Notes: a model not told the origin generated them from the sequence alone. A stretch of 64,000 nt of DNA from Heliocidaris tuberculata (GCA_025618425.1 CM046838.1:42591209-42655208), one strand, 5' to 3'; shown: positions 11,773-24,200, numbered from the stretch's first letter. Numbers and translations are program-made.

Positions 11773-12370
11773 AGGCCAAATCCACACTAATATCAAGTTG
11801 ATTTGAATAAATGGAGTAAAATTAAACAAGCATAATAGTGAAAATTTCACTGAAATCGGATGTAGAATTAGAAAGTTACGGCATTTTCAAGTTTTGCATT
11901 ATTTCATGAAACAGTGATATGCATAACATGGGCGGTATGCAAATGAGTGAAACGATGATGTCACACACTCACTTTTCCTTATGTATTTTATTATATGAAA
12001 ATTCAAATATATCAATTTTTATGGATGTGATAATATAGAATTTGTCCCTTGTATCAAAATAAGTTACAATAATGATGATTTTACATGTTCCATAAGTAGT
12101 CAAACCATGTTTTACATTATTGAAGCAAAAAATTTAAATATATGTTATTTCATATAATAAAATAATAAGGAAAAGTGAGTGTGTGACATCATCGGTTCAC
12201 TCATTTGCATACTGCCCATGTTATGCATATCACTGTTTCAAGAAATAATGCAAAACTTCAAAATCACGTTACTTTCTTATTTTACATCCGATTTCAATAA
12301 CATTTTCACTGTTATGCTTGTTTAATTTTACTCTATTCAAATCAACTTCATATTAGTGTGGACATGGCCT
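11773..12370. mobile_element. Kolobok-like MITE A (598 bp)
   Basis: TTAA (11769-11772 and 12371-12374) flanks an element that starts AGGCC and ends GGCCT, with inverted arms of roughly 230 bp running through ATGCATAACATGGGC and CACACACTCACTTTTCC. It contains the core GAAATCGG then AGAAAGTTA that is also present in 17940-18524 and 28287-28857. TTAA duplication with AGG...CCT ends fits non-autonomous Kolobok elements. No ORF. The first AATAAA downstream of the GT31 stop (11806-11811) lies inside its left arm. Confidence 0.82.
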
Positions 12371-12617
12371 TTAAGCTTTTGCTCTAGATCTCTTTCCATT
12401 TTCATAGATGGTTTCATCAGGTCCGTAGAATCTATAGAAAATAATATTATGTTTATACTTAATTTAGATAACCAAATTCAAGTTTAGTTTATGAGGTCAT
12501 ATAAAATCAGTAGTAGTATCATCAAATGTTACTTTTCTTATGAGATATGACTAAAACAGTACTGTTCTGTGTACACACTGGTATATTTGTGAAGTGTGTG
12601 TGTGTAAGGGGGGGGGG

Positions 12618-12914
12618 TATATAAACATACACAAAAAAAGTAACTTCCCCCTTAATCGAAATGGCGTAACTTTTTAACGAATGGGTATTGAGCAAAATAA
12701 CTTGGCAGGAGTGTTCTTACACTTATGGACTAACTTTTCTGTGAAAATGAGATTGATCTATTGAGTCATGCATGAGTGAGCAAACATGAAAGGCAAAATT
12801 GTCACTTTTCAAAAGTCACAAGGGTCATTTTGAGGATTCTGTGAAACGAGATTTAAGCGAATTCGGTTTCTGGTGCATTTTTATGTGTTTTTGTTGTTTG
12901 TCATCCATCGCTTG

Positions 12915-12954
<40 letters not shown>

Positions 12955-13415
12955 ACACCTATCCTGACACTTTTCCCATTATTATGGTTGGGTGAGGACA
13001 GTTGAAAAAAAAATTCAACCCTCCTGAATATAAAATTGCAAAATCCATTCACCTTATTGCAAAAACATAAGTCCATATTTTTTACCAAAATGTATCATCA
13101 CATGTTATGTGAACATAAGAGGTTGTCATCGTGTCATGGTTGAGTGAGCACACTTTAAAAATCGTGCATGAAATGCCAAAATGTACTGTTAATACAACAT
13201 AAAAAATGACCCTTGTGACTTTTGAAAAGTGACATTTTTGCCTTTGTTTTCCCACTTATGCATGACTCGATGGATCAATCTCATTTTTACAGGGAAGTTA
13301 GTCAATAAGTGTAAGAACGCTCTTGCCAAGTTATTGCCCACAACCTTTTCGTTAAGAAGTTACGCCAATTTGATTAAGGGGGAGTTACTTTTTTTGTTGT
13401 GTTTATATGTATAAA
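12618..13415. mobile_element. Large foldback element with poly-C centre
   Basis: Inverted arms of nearly 200 bp: left CACAAAAAAAGTAACTTCCC, then AAAAGTCACAAGGGTCATTT at the inner edge. The right arm carries TGACCCTTGTGACTTTTGAA and GAGTTACTTTTTTTGTTGTG. The loop contains the 38-bp C tract. No transposase. Confidence 0.8.
12917..12954. repeat. Poly-C tract (38 bp)
   Basis: An uninterrupted homopolymer of 38 C, the longest in the window, sits near the middle of the foldback. The complementary strand is a strong G-quadruplex candidate. Exact length may be affected by sequencing. Confidence 0.9.
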
Positions 13416-13692
13416 TAAATAAATACGAAAGTACTCTGCTAAACATAAATATCGTTTAACGGAGTATTCTGTCCTGTCTGGTATCTCCGTCGCAGAACTT
13501 TTAAACTTCTTTATATTCTTTATAAATATGAAACGAGAGTTGCCAAAGCTGTAGTATAAGTTATTTCCTTAGAGTTATATGTATACTAATTGTACATATA
13601 TAATTTTACATATATATATATATATATATATACAATTATAATCATTTCCACGAGAGTTGCCAAAGTTGTTGTATAAGTTATTTCCTTACACA

Positions 13693-13697
<5 letters not shown>
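13416..13697. other. Spacer with short direct duplication
   Basis: GAGTTGCCAAAG...GTATAAGTTATTTCCTTA appears near 13533 and again near 13653, separated by a TA microsatellite. No gene. Confidence 0.5.

Positions 13698-13779
<82 letters not shown>
13698..13779. repeat. (TA)n microsatellite, long
   Basis: An almost pure TA run of about 80 bp. It produces a spurious alternating Tyr-Ile frame on the minus strand. Confidence 0.97.
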
Positions 13780-15309
13780 TGTTTCACAGCTTTCCAAATG
13801 CATAGGAGAAAGTAATACAATTTCTCAGTCTTAAACGTAAGCGTATATTCTAGAATTCTCCTTAACTTATTACATTTTCTGTAACAATTTTGGTTGACAA
13901 TATTCAAGGTTTTAGCTCTAAACCTTAATTCTGTAAGTTGCACTATAGTGGTAAATAGTTTTGGAGATAGCCCTCTCGACAAACGACTTGTCATTTTTAT
14001 CACGTTTAACCACTATTCATTTGAAACTGTTATCAAATATAAATGTTAACCAATGTATGTTTTTAAACCAATATTTATATATTCACAACCTATGCAAACT
14101 GTAGAGGAATTCGTTCTAAATTTTGCGTTTTATCCGAAAAGGGAACATAATAGATCTCAGTTTCAATTGATTTCAGTCTTTTAAAATCATCTCACAATAG
14201 TTGTATAAAACACCAAAGCTTCATTATAGGACGGTTCTAGTCTTTAGTAGCTGTTAAAATGATTGAAATCATGTGTATTATATGGCTGATAATAACGGAT
14301 TAGTTATTGGAGTTGTATGGGGGGGGGGGGGGTAAGCTAATCGAAAACAGAAGCTTAGAATAAAAGGACATTAAAGGGATCTACACTGTTCAAGTTATGC
14401 TTTCTTGGCAGATCCCTCCACTTTTAGCCCGGCTCAAACAAGACGTCATTTCGATTTTGTCAGTACACTGGTTTACTGGTGGTGGGGGGGGGGGGCTTGG
14501 GGGCTGCAGCTCCCCCCCCCCCCTCCCCAAGTTCCATGCCAAAAAAAAAAGAAAGAAAAAGAACAAAGAAAAAGAAGAAAAAATGAATTTACATACCGGA
14601 TATAGGTCCAGATCTATGACAAAACTACATTTTCATTAAAAAGTCAATATTTTTGCTCCCTCGCTTCGCTCACTCGCAAGTATTCAGAAATTGTGCCCCG
14701 TATGCCTATGTTCAGCCCCCTCAAACATTTTTGCTCATTACGCCTCTGTGTCATTACCTGCGCAAAGCGAACCTGTGAACATGGTGAAGGCAGTTAACCC
14801 ATATGTCAGTTATATAGAACATTGTGCATTTTATATTGTTCATTTTGTAATCACTTTTTTAAACGATATCACTCTTTCATGACGCGAAAATGACTGTAGA
14901 AGTTACTGACGCGGTCCTATCGTCAGCAAAGTACGTCTCGTGTGAGCTGAAATGTACATTTTTTTACAATGCGTTTATGTTATATTTAACGTTTTCACTT
15001 ACGATTATTTTAAGAATATATAGATTTGTTATATTTTCCGGAAATTTACTCATCAATGTTATGTGTCATAATTATGTTGAAATTCAATATATGCTTAATA
15101 AAGTAGAAAAAAAAATATTAAACTTAAAACTTTTAAAGGTCTAGCCTGTCGAAAGTTGTTCTGATTTTATTTATGCAAAATTAATGAGTTCGGGATCGCA
15201 TTCTGATATTAGGCGCGATTTGAAAAAGCCAAATGCAATTTTTGCAACATTTAAAAGGTCCTGCAAGTTGATAGACGTATTCTCCTTCAAAAGTAAAGAG
15301 TATTCAACA
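13780..15309. other. Unannotated spacer with G/C-tract repeat
   Basis: It includes G runs near 14320 and 14484, a C run near 14512 and a purine-rich stretch (14540-14585) followed by GCTCCCTCGCTTCGCTCACT. That combination resembles the poly-G interspersed elements at 40 kb. The short frames around 14690-15144 show no domain. Confidence 0.45.
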
Positions 15310-15580
15310 TGGTCCTCTAGTCGGGGTCCACTCGCTTTTCATAAGGACCGCTATTCATAGAAAACCGCTATTCATTTAACACGAGTTATGAATATCGGTC
15401 CTTATGAATAGTTATGAATAGTAGTCCTTATGAACGGAAGTCCTTATGAATAGTGAGGTAATTGTGGTTTGCTCGCTATGTACAAAGGTCGTTATTCATA
15501 CAAAACCGCTATTCATTTAGTCACGCATTATGAATAGCAGTCCTCATGAATAGCGGTCCTTATGACTAGCGAGGTTACCC
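15310..15580. repeat. Inverted/direct minisatellite of CCTTATGAATAG units
   Basis: GGTCCTTATGAATAG and its complement (as in ATAAGGACCGCTATTCAT) alternate about a dozen times in both orientations. The array can fold back on itself in many registers. The unit sequence is unrelated to the 40-bp repeat at 6.8 kb, although the architecture is similar. Confidence 0.8.
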
Positions 15581-17287
15581 CCTCTAGTCAATCCCTTTTC
15601 TTTGTAAAACGTGTATTGAAAATAACCTGTTACTTGTATCAGTGTATCGGGGAAGCCTTTATACAGACTATTTTGGAGACTTCTCTCCCCAGCGGTATCA
15701 CTTCATATTGACTTCCTGTACGCATAGTAGTTCGAAATTTTAAGTAAAAAGGGGAAGTTTTCGTGGATGTTCGCGGATTTGAGGAAAATATGTTTTGTTT
15801 GTTTTGTTTGTTTTTTTTAATTTAGAAAGCAAGAAATTTCACTAAAAGGGGTCATATTTTTACGATGTTCGTACCTGTTTTATAGGATACCTTTGGTGAA
15901 TGTGTTCTCGATAAGCCAAAAATAGGGTTATATTTCGAGAACATTTTATACCTGTTTTTACGCAAAAAGCGATCATATTTTGTGAAGAAAATATTCTTGA
16001 AAGCATGCAAAATAGGGGGATCATGTTCGACTCCTTTATACCATTTGAATATGAAGTGACACCATGCACCGCGCTCATTCTCTCTTCCTATTGACTTACA
16101 TGTTTCTTCGATATTGCTGTTCGTACCCTTCTTTGCCCAATTTTCTGCTAATCTACTCCTTTTTCTTTTAATTTCACAATTTTTTGTTTGGGGGTATAAA
16201 CTGTTCCATCTTGGCCCGCCTTTCCCTATTTCATTCTCACGTGTAACTCTATCGTGAGATAAATAAAGTCAGCATCTGTTTAATAAATGACCTGGATTCT
16301 AACTTTCCCCTTGCAATATTGCAAATTTCCATGCAAAGACAAGAGTTGTCCATCAAAAATTGGTCCAGTTATTCTTTTAGAACAATTTAAACCAAACCGG
16401 AACTGTTAATCCTCGTAAAAAAAAAGAAAAAGAGGCAACTATATATTTTATAACGTTATTTTTAGAAGCACTAATTGACGTCACAGCCGTGGAAAATCGA
16501 ATAAAACTTAACACACATTGCGTGCCCAATTATCATACTCAATTAAGCATTTTCTCTCTTGCACATAAAGAAATAAAATGGGTAACCTTGTCAACCCTTA
16601 GCACATCCACCAGATTTCGATTTTCCCCATTTTATGGTACAATTTAAACTTCAAAGGCGTCGATCTAGCGAGAAGAAAGAAAGAAAGAAGAAGAAAAAAA
16701 ATCACTTGCAAGCCGCGCTCGCGCATGAATGCTTATGCACATTAAACACTCCCTCGGCCCTATAAGAGTGTTTAAAATAGGTCGTTATTTTATTGACATT
16801 TTTGTTTTCACCTTCCGTTTATTTTTAGCTCTCTTGTGTCTTTCATTCCCCTCGATCCACACTTATTAATAGTATTCATATTTTCTTGAGCAGCCGCCAC
16901 GGTAAAAGAAAGAAAGAAAGAAAAGTTACCCAATTTTCTTCCGGTAGCGCCTTATAGGCTTTTTAGATGCTACATGCAGTCTTTACTCTGAGTTTATTGT
17001 CAGAGAACTGAATATTTACCAACGTTTTGCTCTGTGGTGAGCACTCCAAATACTAAACAACTTGTTGGTTTGTTACTATCTAACTTTCTCAGTGGTAAAT
17101 CCTGTACGAAATTCACGCATAGCTACAAGATCAAGAGTCAAGTGCATAAAAGAAAGGTGGCTCATTACGATAAAACACAGAAAGGAGGGGGGGGGGGGGG
17201 TGTTGAGAGATTTTACAAGATAAATTCGGCTATATGAAAGCCAAACATATGCTATAAAAAAAGTTCAATTAGGGCAAGTGTCTACAG

Positions 17288-17288
<1 letters not shown>
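15581..17288. other. Unannotated AT-rich spacer
   Basis: It contains GAAA microsatellites near 16675 and 16905, one TGACGTCA site at 16476-16483 and a G run near 17190. No coding region with family resemblance. Confidence 0.45.
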
Positions 17289-17329
<41 letters not shown>

Positions 17330-17605
17330 AAGAGTTGGATAAATTACGGACATGACGGACGATACCTAAGAGGCGGAGAGAGGAGAAAGAGCGGGAGAGC
17401 AACATTGATTCTGCGGGAGAAAGAAAGACTGATAAACAGAAATATAGAAATATAATGGATAAAAGGAGATAAAGAGAGAGGGGGAGAGAGAGAGAGAGAA
17501 GAGAAGAGGGAGATAGTGACAAAGAGAGAGAGAGAGAGAGAGGGGGGGGGGGGGGGGGAGGGAGGGGGAAGGGGGGGGGAAGGGGGGGGGAGGGGGGGAG
17601 AGGTT
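17289..17605. repeat. (GA)n and poly-G purine tract
   Basis: A GA run at 17289-17327 is followed by purine-rich sequence, then GA and long G runs (about 17520-17600). The minus strand gives Ser-Leu and Pro-rich pseudo-ORFs. The tract has triplex and quadruplex potential. Confidence 0.9.
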
Positions 17606-17939
17606 GAATAATAAAGGACACAGGAACTGCATGAAATAAAAACTATGGCAAATAATTAACGCTTCATTGTGAAATCGATGTTCTAGTGGGGTTTCTACTC
17701 CCGCCGATAGGTCGGGCGAGAGAAATCCCGGCTACCCGCTGGGTCGGGCTCTCAGACAGTAGATGAACGTACCCATTTGATTCCCATCACGTGTCCCCCC
17801 TCAATTGAACTAGTCCCATACACAGAAGTTATTGACGGATCACCAAAATGTATTGCTTCTTTCAGTGGCGAAGCTCCAGGGGCTCCATGTACATGTATCT
17901 CTTTTCTTCTTCCGCTCTTTCCCCGGAAACTGGAGTTAA

Positions 17940-18524
17940 AGGGCAATCCAACCTTCATAATAAGATGATTTGTGTGAAAGCAGAAAAATAAGAAAAACAG
18001 GATGGTGAAAGTTTGAAAGAAATCGGACAAGGAATAAGAAAGTTATGGATGTTTGAAAAATGAGATCACTACATCTATGCGAATCTCAAATTGGCAATTT
18101 GGTGAGTCAATTGTGACATTTTTGTGGACAACTCTCCCATTTGTCGTACACAAAAATATCATTAATTTTTTGGTTTTCTTTGAGGCGCTTTTACCCTCGG
18201 GGTAGTAATAAAAATATATTGGAGATAGCATATTGTTATAGGTCCTCATGAACGAAAAGATCCTCCTGAGTAATGCATTTTGAAAAAAGGTGACATTTTA
18301 GTCATTTTGTGTGTTAGAGCGAATGGGGGAGTTGACCACAGCTACATCACAGTGACATTACCTATTCGGCCAATTTGAAATTCCCATATGCAAAGTGATT
18401 ACAACTTTCAAAAATTCATAACTTTCTTATTACTTGTCCGATTTCGTTCAAACTTTCACCAATTTGCTTCTCTGATTTTTCCTCTTTCTTTCAAAGCAAC
18501 TCGCTATAAAGGTTCGATTTCCCT
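17940..18524. mobile_element. Kolobok-like MITE B, copy 1 (585 bp)
   Basis: Flanked by TTAA at 17936-17939 and 18525-18528, starting AGGGCAATCCAACC and ending in the inverse GGTTCGATTTCCCT. Inner arms pair through GAAATCGGACAAGGAATAAG and CTTATTACTTGTCCGATTTC. A second, very similar copy is at 53161-53744. Confidence 0.88.
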
Positions 18525-20910
18525 TTAATAACGAAGGCTTTAAAAGGTAATAATTCCTAATCGAGGTTCCGAATGTTCATTCTTGTATAGTTGAAATCAC
18601 GACACATTGCAAACCTTCTTGAAGACAAATAACGAATTAACAATGACCAGATCTGCAGCTGTTTTAGGCATTCTCTTTGATTGGACAATGTGTGACCCCC
18701 CCATCCCCTCCACCCCCCAGTCCCTTATCATGATTCAACAAATACCATAACCGGTCAAAACATCAGTCAGAACGATTTTGAAATGTCGACTTTTACAGAA
18801 CTAAGCATAATTATTATTTCTCAAAAGAAAAACCTGGTGCCGTAAACCACTTGTTCAAAATCATCAAGTCCTTAAAAAACAGCAAACAAGAAATGAACTA
18901 AAAAGTAACCCTTTTTTCTGTTTCCTTGCAACCATCCAATTCACATTTAATTGTAAAAAAAATGTTACAATGGTAGTTATACACTACATTGATATCAATT
19001 TATATTACAATGTATCAACTTCTGTGGCTAGCCAACAATGAGAAAAAGTATGCACATGTATTCACATGTTGGATATCTAATGTTATTCACTGAAATTGAA
19101 CGGAAATGAACATATGTAAAATGGCTAAGTACAGAGTTGGGAGGGAAAATAAAACATATTCAAAATATACAGCATACTACATCCTCAGGAAAAAAAAAAT
19201 GTATGAATCTAGAATCCAGATAAAAACAATCCATGATTACAGAACATGAATATTTGCATCATCGTTCTCATATACACAGTTGCATATATACGTTGACATA
19301 CATGTATGAACTTCAGGTAAACAACATAAAAGCGTTAGATATTAACAAATTATTTTGTTTTCTATAGCACATTCCACTTACAAGTCACCGATGAAAGTGT
19401 TCTTAAAGTATGTCTTACCTCTGTCGTTAAATTCAATTACAGTTTTTCACTTACAGCACACACTCTCTACCCCAAATGGCATTTAACAGAAGTGGCTATT
19501 TCATGCTTGAATATACTACACCAAACATAACAATGTTAGAATCCTACCACGTAATCATTTATATCCCTGGGTGGAGAGAAGGATGTAAATAAAATGCCTT
19601 CCTTAAGAACATAATGTTTTGCCAGGATTCACACCCATAAAACGTCAAACCACTTGCTACGATTTCAAATCTGGACTCAATACCACATATATTCTTTTCA
19701 AACCCTAAATCTAATGAAACCAAATCAAACCCATGCCCCTTTCTTTTATCAATTGACAAAATAATGTCCAGAGCACATGGCACCAGAGCATGTCACCAGA
19801 GCAAATGAACGATGACCCTGTGTTTTATCCAGACCTATTGAATAACAAAATTTAATCAATACAGTTTAAAGGAAACTTCAGGTAAAATCTAATATTGTTC
19901 ACTGCCCATCAATGTGTATTTGCTCCCTAAAAGAACATGTGTGGGGCAGACAGACTAAACAGTTGATACGAAAAAAAAGCAGCTAAACAATCATCATTTG
20001 GCTAACAAAAATGCAGGAGGGGGTATTTGGTAATATTTCACCATCTCCATCAGTGTACGTGGAAAAAATATTCATAGCAGCAGAATCAAAGGGAAAAATC
20101 ATGAATAAATAACAAAAATCACCATTCATGCAGCTAAAACTGCATTTCCCATACAGTCTGAAATCAACTATTGCACAGCCCTTTAAACTTCTATGCATAG
20201 AAAATGAGCATATTGTAAACACACATACATTTACATGTATCCTCTATTCCTAACATTAATATTTCAAGTTATTAATATCAATATTCTACAAATTCCATTC
20301 TCCCACTCTGACTTTTACTTCTTTGTTCTTTTCCACTTAAGAACTATCCTCTGAAATAGCTTTCTAGGTTTTGGGGCAGCCTTATTTTGCTTTGAAGACT
20401 TTTCTTCTTCTCTTTATCTGTTTTTCTACTTTATCCTCTAAAATCAAATCAAATATTTCAAAAAATAAGAACTTCACACACACAACCATTTTGAGCAATG
20501 ACAGCATAGTGTAGAATGCTAACAATACATGCACATATACAACAAAATTCAACACATTATTACATGTAGATGAATAGGCAGTAAACAGTAAATATTCTTG
20601 TATACATTACTTCATACATACAAGGTCAAACTTTACTGTTAGAAAAGTACCACTAAAAAGGGCAAACTAAAGGTACTATTTTATAATCAACATTTTAAAA
20701 ATGATCTCTTAACTGTGCATAAATCCATCTTCAAATAATGAAATTAAATTATTTTGTTCTGTAAAGAAAATATCAACTGCAGTCTCTGAATTCTCTGTTC
20801 TACATGACAAGCTCATCAGAGGCTGATTTAATTTAAATACTTTGTTAAATATAATTCAATTTTGCTAAGACACATACTTTCAATAGACTCGACCTAAGTC
20901 ATCCCAGGCA
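18525..20910. other. Repeat-poor AT-rich region
   Basis: Unlike its surroundings, about 18.9-20.5 kb lacks foldbacks and homopolymers, so it may be the long 3' UTR of an unseen gene on the minus strand. A possible terminal coding exon at 20382-20437 is discussed as a finding. Nothing firmer can be supported. Confidence 0.3.
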
Positions 20911-21161
20911 GTGGCGGATCTACATAGGGGGAAAACCGTCCTATGCCCCCCCCCTTGAAACCCAACTGGCAATAACTTAAGTACACAATTTAAAAAATTG
21001 CCCCCTTTATTGTGTACTTTTACGGCACTGTGCCCCAGTGGCGGATCCAGGATTTTGTGATGGAGGGGGCCTTGGCGTCAAGAGGGACAAAATTTCTGAG
21101 GAAATGCTTGGAGGGAGATCCATATTTTTTTCTTCTCGCCAGCCCTTCAAAAGTCACTCAG

Positions 21162-21192
<31 letters not shown>

Positions 21193-21398
21193 TAGTGAAA
21201 ATTTTTTTTTTGCCAGCCCTCCAAAATTTTTTTTTCTCCAGCCCTCCAAAAGTCGCTCAGTGGGGGGGGGGGGGGGGGGGGGGAGTGAACATAAAAATTT
21301 CGCCAGCTCTCCCCCAAAAAAAATTCTAAAAAAAAAAAAAATTGGGCGGTCTTTTATTTTCCCAGGGGAGGGCCCCCCCCCCCCCTGGATCCGCCAGT
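20911..21398. mobile_element. Nested GGCGGATCC poly-G elements
   Basis: AGTGGCGGATCTACATAGGG (20911) begins one element, and AGTGGCGGATCCAGGATTTT (21040) begins another that ends CCTGGATCCGCCAGTG near 21398. The piece AAGTACACAATTTAAAAAA is shared with 4140-4297. Two G tracts (about 21163-21192 and 21261-21283) fill the inner part and account for poly-Gly frames. Confidence 0.7.
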
Positions 21399-22200
21399 GA
21401 GCCCAGGTGCTTTATTCAACTGGTTAACATACACACACTAACTCTCTCCAGAGCATTACCATTCCAATTTCATTTCATTTAATCTTTTTTTTCCTCCCCC
21501 TCATGGGGGGGGGGGGGGGGGTCACTGTTAATGAGGTTGTACTCTATAGCCAACACCATCATCATTCCATCATCAACATCATCATTAATATGCTTTTAAT
21601 TTAGGATTTCAATTATTTATCCATTCTGCTTATTTAAACATGTTTTAGATATTTCATAATGTTTGTCTGGGGCTGCCATATTCTCAAGCAAATTGCTTAT
21701 AATGGTAGTCCTTCTTCCGCAAATGACTTTATATTTGATGAATTACAATAATTTGACAATTTATCATTTCGTGTTTGTTTTTGAAAAATGATTGTAACAT
21801 ATACTTGCTATTTATGATTTATTGTCAAAAAGTACTTTTGTATTTTATTTTATGTATGTTACCGAAAAATGTTGTACTTATATGAATGCAGAAGAAAATA
21901 AATCAAAATCAAAAAATCAAAATCAAACAGAATTTAACAAATTAAAAGAGATCAAAGACAGAATCTGATTGGTTGGGGTAGAGTCCCTATTTGGAAGAGT
22001 TATGACAACCCATGGTTTGAACGCCATTTTGTTTCCACTATTATGCAACATTTCTATCCAATACCCACAAGCAGCCTGTTCTACCGGTAAATAGAAAGAA
22101 TTCAAAAGCCATTTTGCTTCCCCCAAAATTGGACGTCCATGTCGTAACTCTGTCTATAAAGGGACCCTAGGTTGGGGTAATCATAACATGCACAGTTCAG
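21399..22200. other. Spacer with LINE-like tail
   Basis: A G run lies near 21505-21522. A tail of AAATCAAAATC repeats near 21900-21927 resembles the 3' end of a non-LTR element on the plus strand. No gene. Confidence 0.4.
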
Positions 22201-23050
22201 GCTTCAAGCAACCTTAAATTTTCAGCAGGGAAGCTTCCAACCACTCCTAAGAATGTTGAAGAAACAGGGAGGACAATGAGGTATAGATTGAAAGGACAAT
22301 GAGGTATAGATTGAAAGAACACAAAAGAGCCCTTAGACTGGATCATCCATCCCATTCAGCAGTTACAGAACATGCCTTTAACCCTTTCAAGACAACTGAC
22401 CACATTTAGTGGTTTGGCTCAATAAATTGCTATTCTGTAATCTAAAAAAATTATACTAGAGTAGAAAGAGCAAAATTTTTTGCACATGCCATGTCCATTT
22501 TTGTTGCATGAGCATATTGCGTTTGATGCCAGGAATTAAAAAAATACGAGAATAAAGCTTTAAAATCCTTAAATTGGCAACACATTGAGAGGTTCAAAAT
22601 CATTTTTTCTCAAAACTGGCAATTTTTTACAACTTTAAGACAAATTTCCTAACCATCTATAATATTGTTTTCAAATTCATTACACCTTATTAGAACAATG
22701 TAGCAATAAAAGAAATATTTATTGTTGCCAATTTGAAGAACAAAATGTGATGAATTGAGCCCTGAAATAATTCCTGTCCTGAAAGGGTTAATACTTGACA
22801 TGACTGACTGGATGGGATGATGCCCACATTATTGACTTTGTAAACACATTTTTGGTCAAGAGAGGTGAAAGAATCCATCTCGATTAAAAGGATTAATCTT
22901 TCACTGAAGAAGGATTCTGGACACTCATTGTAACTTTCATAGATCTTTGCCCCAGTGATCTCAAGGCAGCAGACAGCAAGAAACTGAGTGAAGAATCACT
23001 CGGCTTGAGAAAGTTCACAGGAGAGGATGAAAGTTCGCTACTAAAATTTT
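22201..23050 (+). pseudogene. Penelope-like element fragment (GIY-YIG end), decayed
   Basis: In plus-strand frames near 22302-22381 the translation reads RLKEHKRALRL then SAVTEHAFN. After the inserted MITE, near 22815-22935, it reads WDDAHIIDFVNTFLVK and then KESISIKRINLSLKKDSG after a frameshift. This order (R..EH, SA..EH, DW..A.II, KES..I) is that of the GIY-YIG endonuclease region of Penelope-like retroelements. There are stops, a frameshift and a short tandem duplication (about 22265-22305). A terminal hairpin-like segment follows to about 23050. Confidence 0.7.
22382..22787. mobile_element. piggyBac-like MITE, copy 1
   Basis: TTAA at 22378-22381 and 22788-22791 flanks an element that starts CCCTTTCAAGACAA and ends TGTCCTGAAAGGG. 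It has no coding capacity, and it interrupts the Penelope-like fragment exactly after the codons for EHAF. Four more copies are at 24740, 59805, 61276 and 61945. Confidence 0.88.
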
Positions 23051-23105
23051 AATGTTGGTAGAAGCCTAAACTACAAGTCAACTCCAAGCACCATTTTTTT
23101 TCTTC

Positions 23106-23329
23106 CCTTTTTATTTATTATTTATTATTATCTATTTATTTATTCATTCATTTATTTATCTTTTATTTATTTATTTATCTCATTTCATTTTATTTATTTA
23201 ATTTAATCTTATTTAATTTAATTTAACTTTTTATTTTTTATTTTTGATTTATTTCATTTTATTTTATTTTCTATTTTTTATCTTTTATCTATTTGTTTTA
23301 TTTATTTATCTATTTATTTATCTATTCAT

Positions 23330-23380
<51 letters not shown>

Positions 23381-23400
23381 TCTAATTTTTTAATTTAATT

Positions 23401-23459
<59 letters not shown>

Positions 23460-23475
23460 TTTTTTTTTTTTTTAT
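23106..23475. repeat. (TTTA)n tetranucleotide array
   Basis: About 370 bp of imperfect ATTT/TTTA repeats, purest at 23320-23460, ending in T and G runs. Confidence 0.95.
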
Positions 23476-23667
23476 TATTATTTTTTTTTTTTTGGGGGGG
23501 GGCTGTGATTACTGTTTACCGAATTGCGCTTTACCCTACCCCTTACTTCATGTACATGGGGGTAGGGTTCAATACGGCTAATAGCCAATAAAAAGGTAAT
23601 GACTGCCATAAAGAAGGGCAGTGTTGTGTATTGAAAACTGACTACATGTACATGGATGGAGAAACTA

Positions 23668-24092
23668 AAGGCCACCGCACACCTTACGATTGGTCTGCGA
23701 TCCGATTTCAGAAGAAAATGTAATATCATTTGACAAATCATTTAAAAACGAACAATATTTTTGATTGAGGGTCTGTACAGATACAGATAGTACAGATAGT
23801 AAAATCAATAATACAGACTTTGCCGAGTTTTCTAGTCGGTGGAATGGCCAAATCGGCTCTGAGTCGTAGAGACATCACAAAAATCATACGACTGCCTACG
23901 ATTTGAAACTAATTTTGCCCTTATTCCCTGTAGAAAGCTGACAGCTCACCAAAACCCTACGTTCAGTATTCATATTACTTTTCAGAACCTGAACAGGGTA
24001 GATTTCATTTGTTAAACTGCCAATATTTAATGCCATAGCGATTTTTTTCACAAATCGGATTGCAGACCAATCGAAAGGTGTGCGGTGGCCTT
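23668..24092. mobile_element. Foldback element with TA duplication, AAGGCCACCGCACACC ends
   Basis: Terminal inverted repeats of about 48 bp (AAGGCCACCGCACACCTTAC at left, GAAAGGTGTGCGGTGGCCTT at right) are flanked by TA. The interior shows no transposase. Confidence 0.82.
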
Positions 24093-24154
24093 TAGCAAAC
24101 TATCATGACTTTACAGGTACAGTTCTACCCACCACATGTGGGCAGCAAACAAGT

Positions 24155-24155
<1 letters not shown>

Positions 24156-24186
<31 letters not shown>

Positions 24187-24200
24187 TATATATATATTTC
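24156..24200. repeat. (TA)n microsatellite
   Basis: An alternating TA run, with a shorter one at about 24590-24608. Confidence 0.95.

Noticed and set aside
13686..14003. 105-codon frame ending in Tyr-Ile repeats
   Set aside because: Half of it is the TA microsatellite; the rest has no family resemblance.
17265..17632. Ser-Leu and Pro-rich minus-strand frames
   Set aside because: Artefacts of the GA and G tracts.
23478..23741. 87-codon minus-strand frame
   Set aside because: It runs into the G run and TTTA array at one end and a foldback at the other; no domain.
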